Source of the DNA: Xenorhabdus ishibashii
GTDB lineage: Bacteria > Pseudomonadota > Gammaproteobacteria > Enterobacterales > Enterobacteriaceae
NCBI RefSeq assembly: GCF_002632755.1
Contig: NZ_NJAK01000002.1
Location: 403,200 to 467,199, forward strand
DNA length: 64,000 bases
Direction of reading: 5' to 3'
Numbering within the stretch: the stretch's first letter is position 1; each line of letters begins with the position of its first letter. The notes under the pieces were generated by a model. It did not search any database, was not told the origin of the DNA, and saw only the letters and a list, made by a program, of their open reading frames with translations. This document shows positions 61,162 through 64,000 of this stretch, piece after piece. Made by a program: the position numbers and the translations under genes.

Positions 61162-62819
61162 GACTGTTTCTTGTAAATCACAAGCACTAATCTATGATTA
61201 CGCCGCACAAAATCTGGTTTCGGCAATTCAGACAACTCACCTCCTGAGGGCAATAGAAAAACAACAGCGACTTGACCTTTTTTGCGTGTTTCCGCCAACC
61301 ATGCAGGGAATTCTTTCTCTGTGATGTATCGGTATCGGCTGTCAGGGTAATCAAGCCCGTATTCTAATTCCCCTGAACGATCAAGCAGGTAAATATCACT
61401 GCGCTTTAATTCCCACGCAATCGCCGAACCCACGCCAACCGATTGGGTCAAAATATATTGACTGTCAGCTAACTCTTTTTCGTTTTGTTGAATAAAGTGC
61501 TGAGGAAGTTTGGAGTTGATTGTCTTGTCAGGCAATGCACTACCTATGGATAAGCTGAGCATAATTGAACAAGCAGCGGCCCATAACCAATATTTACCAT
61601 CGTGAATAAAGCAAAGAAAACCAATTCCCCCCCAAACGCCAAAGGCAATAATTCCCATAATCCATTTCAACCATTCATCGGGTTGATAAAGTGGGGGAGC
61701 CTTTAAAGTTTCCATAGCAAAAAGGGTTAAAATGGCGAGTAATCCGATAAAAACATTTATCAATCCATTTATTTTCAATGCCTTCATTTTGCCATTTTTG
61801 GCACAATCGACACCATATTTTGCCATCATCAATGCTAAAGGGCCGATAAAAGGTAAAACGTAAGTCGGCAGTTTTCCTTTTGCGATGCTAAAAAATATAA
61901 ATGGAACAACAAACCAACAAAACAAGAAAAACATTTCCGGGTGATTTTTTTTCTCTTGCCAACTTTTGATTAAAGCACCTGGCAGTAATCCTAACCACGG
62001 AATAACCCCTAAAATTAATACGGGCAAGTAATACCAAACAGGCGCAATATGCTGAGCTTTTTCAGAAGCAAAACGCTGTATATGCTCTATCCAAAAGAAA
62101 TAATGCCAGTAATCCGGCTCACGCACAGCAATCGCGATCACCCACGGCATGCTGATCAAAATAGCAAAAATCACGGCAAGAGGCCCAAAACGAACCATTG
62201 TCCAAAAGCGTTTCTGGTATATCGTGATGGGTATCATGGTCATCACGGGTAGTGCCAATGCCAGAAATCCTTTTGTCATAAAAGCCATACCACAGGCCAA
62301 ACCCAAAACAGACCATGCCAAAATTTGTTCTCGGATCGTCACAGCCTTAAGCGCCCAATAACAGCTCACAATCCCTGCTGTAACCCATAAAGAAAACATG
62401 GGATCAAGGACACTGTAAGTGCCAATGGAAAAAACAATAAACATGGAAATATAAATCAGGCTGGAAACGAAAGCCGTCTGGCGACATTGCCACATCATCA
62501 TTGCCAAACGATGGAGGAGAAATGTGCTGATTAGGATACTAAGCACAGAGCCAAAACGAACAGCAAAATTACTGTCTCCAAAAAGCCACTGGCTAATGTT
62601 GTTGATCCAATATCCTGCTACTGGTTTTTCAAAATAGCGAATATCCAAGAAGTAAGGTACGATCCAATCTCCACGTTGCAGCATTTCCCGACTAATTTCA
62701 GCATACCGAGTTTCATCCGGTTGCCATAATAGACGACTATTTAGAGGCAATAAGTAAGTAAGAACAAAAAAAAGAGCCATCAGAACGGCTCCTGCTTTAC
62801 TCGTCCGCGTGTTCAACAT
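61158..62819 (-). CDS. arnT: undecaprenyl phosphate-alpha-L-Ara4N transferase ArnT
   Basis: A 553-residue inner-membrane GT-C glycosyltransferase with about twelve helices; it transfers L-Ara4N to lipid A, lowering negative charge and binding of cationic peptides. The N-terminal periplasmic loop [18 protein letters not shown] with its acidic residue and [13 protein letters not shown] are conserved. Starts five bases after arnD; overlaps arnE by ATGA. Confidence 0.95.
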   Translation of the reverse strand: MLNTRTSKAGAVLMALFFVLTYLLPLNSRLLWQPDETRYAEISREMLQRGDWIVPYFLDIRYFEKPVAGYWINNISQWLFGDSNFAVRFGSVLSILISTFLLHRLAMMMWQCRQTAFVSSLIYISMFIVFSIGTYSVLDPMFSLWVTAGIVSCYWALKAVTIREQILAWSVLGLACGMAFMTKGFLALALPVMTMIPITIYQKRFWTMVRFGPLAVIFAILISMPWVIAIAVREPDYWHYFFWIEHIQRFASEKAQHIAPVWYYLPVLILGVIPWLGLLPGALIKSWQEKKNHPEMFFLFCWFVVPFIFFSIAKGKLPTYVLPFIGPLALMMAKYGVDCAKNGKMKALKINGLINVFIGLLAILTLFAMETLKAPPLYQPDEWLKWIMGIIAFGVWGGIGFLCFIHDGKYWLWAAACSIMLSLSIGSALPDKTINSKLPQHFIQQNEKELADSQYILTQSVGVGSAIAWELKRSDIYLLDRSGELEYGLDYPDSRYRYITEKEFPAWLAETRKKGQVAVVFLLPSGGELSELPKPDFVRRNHRLVLVIYKKQS

Positions 62820-62824
62820 CTGTG

Positions 62825-63718
62825 TTATACCTCTTGTTGGCAGCCTAACCAGCCTTCACGACCAGGAAAACACGAACGAACAATTTTCCCAACAGGGAGC
62901 GTATCCCTATTTTCCGGTAACAAATGGCTTAATTTACAAAACTGAATATTTTGTTGATGGAGCATATCCAGCAATGTCGCAAACTGTTCAGATTTCGACA
63001 TACCTTCGACTTCGGTATGGATCGTATAAACAGGAACTCCACGATCACTTTTAATCGCGTCAAGGATAAAGTGATTAAAATCTGCATCGCTGACTTGTGT
63101 TCCAACAACTTCATCATAGGTAGGTAATGTGACAGGAATTTGTACAGTTCCCATTTTTCCATCGGGCAAAAGTGGCCTGAATGGATGTGTTCCGCGGCAA
63201 TCACTGTTGTAATCAAAACCAAAACGCTGTTTAACAGCCAGAACATGCTCATCGGCTCGCCAACCCGCAACGGCTGAGCATGTAACGGCTTTCCCAGTTG
63301 CCTTTTCCAAAGCATCAACACCTAACTTCACTTGTTCTGCTAATTCATTCTCCGACCAACGCCCTACTTTTGCCTGCCAACCTTGATGATCCCATGCATG
63401 TAAACCAACTTCATGGCCTGCATCCATTGTTTGTTTCATCAAATACCCTAAATCTTTTGCAATCTTTTTCCCCGGCCAGGCTGTACCAGCCAACAAAATA
63501 TCCAGACCATAGAGAGACACTGCATTTGATCTCAACATCTTCCAGAGAAACTTCGGTCGTAACAGGCGCCATAAATGGCGCCCCATATTGTCCGGCCCAA
63601 CACTGAAGAAAAAGCTGGCTTGAATATGGTGCTTTTGTAAAACTTCAAGCAACCGTGGTACACCTTCCTTAGTGCCTTGATAAGTGTCCACATCAATTCT
63701 TAAACCAACTTTTTTCAT
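62825..63718 (-). CDS. arnD: 4-deoxy-4-formamido-L-arabinose-phosphoundecaprenol deformylase ArnD
   Basis: A 297-residue polysaccharide-deacetylase (NodB) family protein removing the formyl group from the aminoarabinose carrier lipid. Start [20 protein letters not shown] contains the first Asp pair; [13 protein letters not shown] carries the metal-binding His residues; ..GWRADEHVL follows. Operon order ArnA-D-T-E-F is the standard one. Confidence 0.95.
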   Translation of the reverse strand: MKKVGLRIDVDTYQGTKEGVPRLLEVLQKHHIQASFFFSVGPDNMGRHLWRLLRPKFLWKMLRSNAVSLYGLDILLAGTAWPGKKIAKDLGYLMKQTMDAGHEVGLHAWDHQGWQAKVGRWSENELAEQVKLGVDALEKATGKAVTCSAVAGWRADEHVLAVKQRFGFDYNSDCRGTHPFRPLLPDGKMGTVQIPVTLPTYDEVVGTQVSDADFNHFILDAIKSDRGVPVYTIHTEVEGMSKSEQFATLLDMLHQQNIQFCKLSHLLPENRDTLPVGKIVRSCFPGREGWLGCQQEV

Positions 63719-63747
63719 TACGCTATTCCCGTTTTACAATTGATTTT

Positions 63748-64000
63748 TCAATCATTCCCTTTGGATTCTTCAACTGCTCCACGCAGAAAGAAATCCAATG
63801 TTTCATCAATGGTTTGCTTCATATCAATAGTGGGTTTCCAACCTAACAGACGCTCGGCGTTTTTAATGCTGGGTTTGCGGTGTGCAACATCCTGATAGCC
63901 TTGCCCATAATAACTACTGCTCTCAATCTTCTTGAATCCAGCAAATGGGGGGAAGTGCCCTCGCAACGCATGTTTCTCAAAGCTATCTAATAACATTTCG
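63748..64000 (-). CDS. arnA: bifunctional UDP-L-Ara4N formyltransferase/UDP-glucuronate decarboxylase ArnA, C-terminal end (5' part outside window)
   Basis: The last 83 or so codons of Arn[40 protein letters not shown] and [15 protein letters not shown] match the C terminus of the decarboxylase domain. The frame runs open through the window edge, so this gene is partial, not truncated. It is separated from arnD by 29 bases, rather than overlapping it. Confidence 0.92.
   Translation of the reverse strand, partial: EMLLDSFEKHALRGHFPPFAGFKKIESSSYYGQGYQDVAHRKPSIKNAERLLGWKPTIDMKQTIDETLDFFLRGAVEESKGND

Noticed and set aside
1..64000. CRISPR array, phage defence island or biosynthetic gene cluster
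   Set aside because: No regularly spaced direct repeats, no cas-like, restriction, NRPS or PKS genes; apart from the PVC end and the IS region the window is conserved chromosome.

Overview
The window reads as chromosome of an entomopathogenic gammaproteobacterium of the Morganellaceae, most likely Xenorhabdus (Photorhabdus is the alternative). The gene order follows the enterobacterial backbone (tpx-tyrR-ycjF-ycjX-psp-sap-fabI; pdxY-tyrS-pdxH-anmK-slyB-slyA; gloA-rnt-grxD-sodB-purR-cfa-ribE-mdtK-tRNA-Val-pykF-lpp; menI-ydiJ-ydiK-rprA-ppsA-ppsR-aroH). The left edge carries the end of a Photorhabdus-virulence-cassette (PVC/Afp) type contractile injection cluster. The genus is inferred from these features, not proven.

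Layout. 1-2892: very AT-rich end of a PVC/Afp-type locus (AAA+ ATPase and DUF4255 tail protein). 3036-10244: ttcA, zntB, tpx, tyrR, ycjF, ycjX. 10339-12871: phage-shock genes pspC, pspB, pspA and divergent pspF; pspD is absent. 12892-13010: a RyhB small RNA on the minus strand with its own Fur box and terminator. 13153-18530: sapABCDF, five tightly packed genes. 18737-25311: fabI, pdxY, tyrS, pdxH, anmK, slyB, slyA. 25986-36708: ydhL, gloA, rnt, grxD, sodB, ynhF (28-codon gene), purR, punR, punC, cfa, ribE, mdtK. 36878-37063: two identical tRNA-Val(GAC) genes. 37579-50882: pykF, lpp, an L,D-transpeptidase, menI, ydiJ, ydiK, the small RNA RprA, ppsA/ppsR and aroH. 51011-57089: a Fur-box-preceded hemin uptake locus in which a HemP-like reading frame has an in-frame stop and the outer-membrane receptor hmuR carries two one-base deletions, while hmuSTUV are intact. 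57205-60049: a membrane protein, a complete IS982-family element with 6-bp target duplication, a MarA/SoxS-type activator and nlpC. 60207-60284: a possible integrase remnant. 60419-64000: arnFETDA (arnA incomplete at the window edge), for L-Ara4N modification of lipid A.

How it works together. Several systems here concern the envelope and host peptides: psp (membrane stress), sap (peptide/polyamine ABC system), arn (cationic-peptide resistance), lpp with an L,D-transpeptidase, slyB, and slyA. Iron is the second theme: RyhB is present together with its classical target sodB, whose start region is perfectly complementary over 8 nt to the RyhB core, and the hmu locus has an upstream Fur box. Central metabolism is represented by pykF (with a Cra-like operator), ppsA/ppsR, aroH and tyrR. 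Compared with the E. coli order, nemRA, sodC, ydhP, the suf operon and pspD are not found at their usual places.
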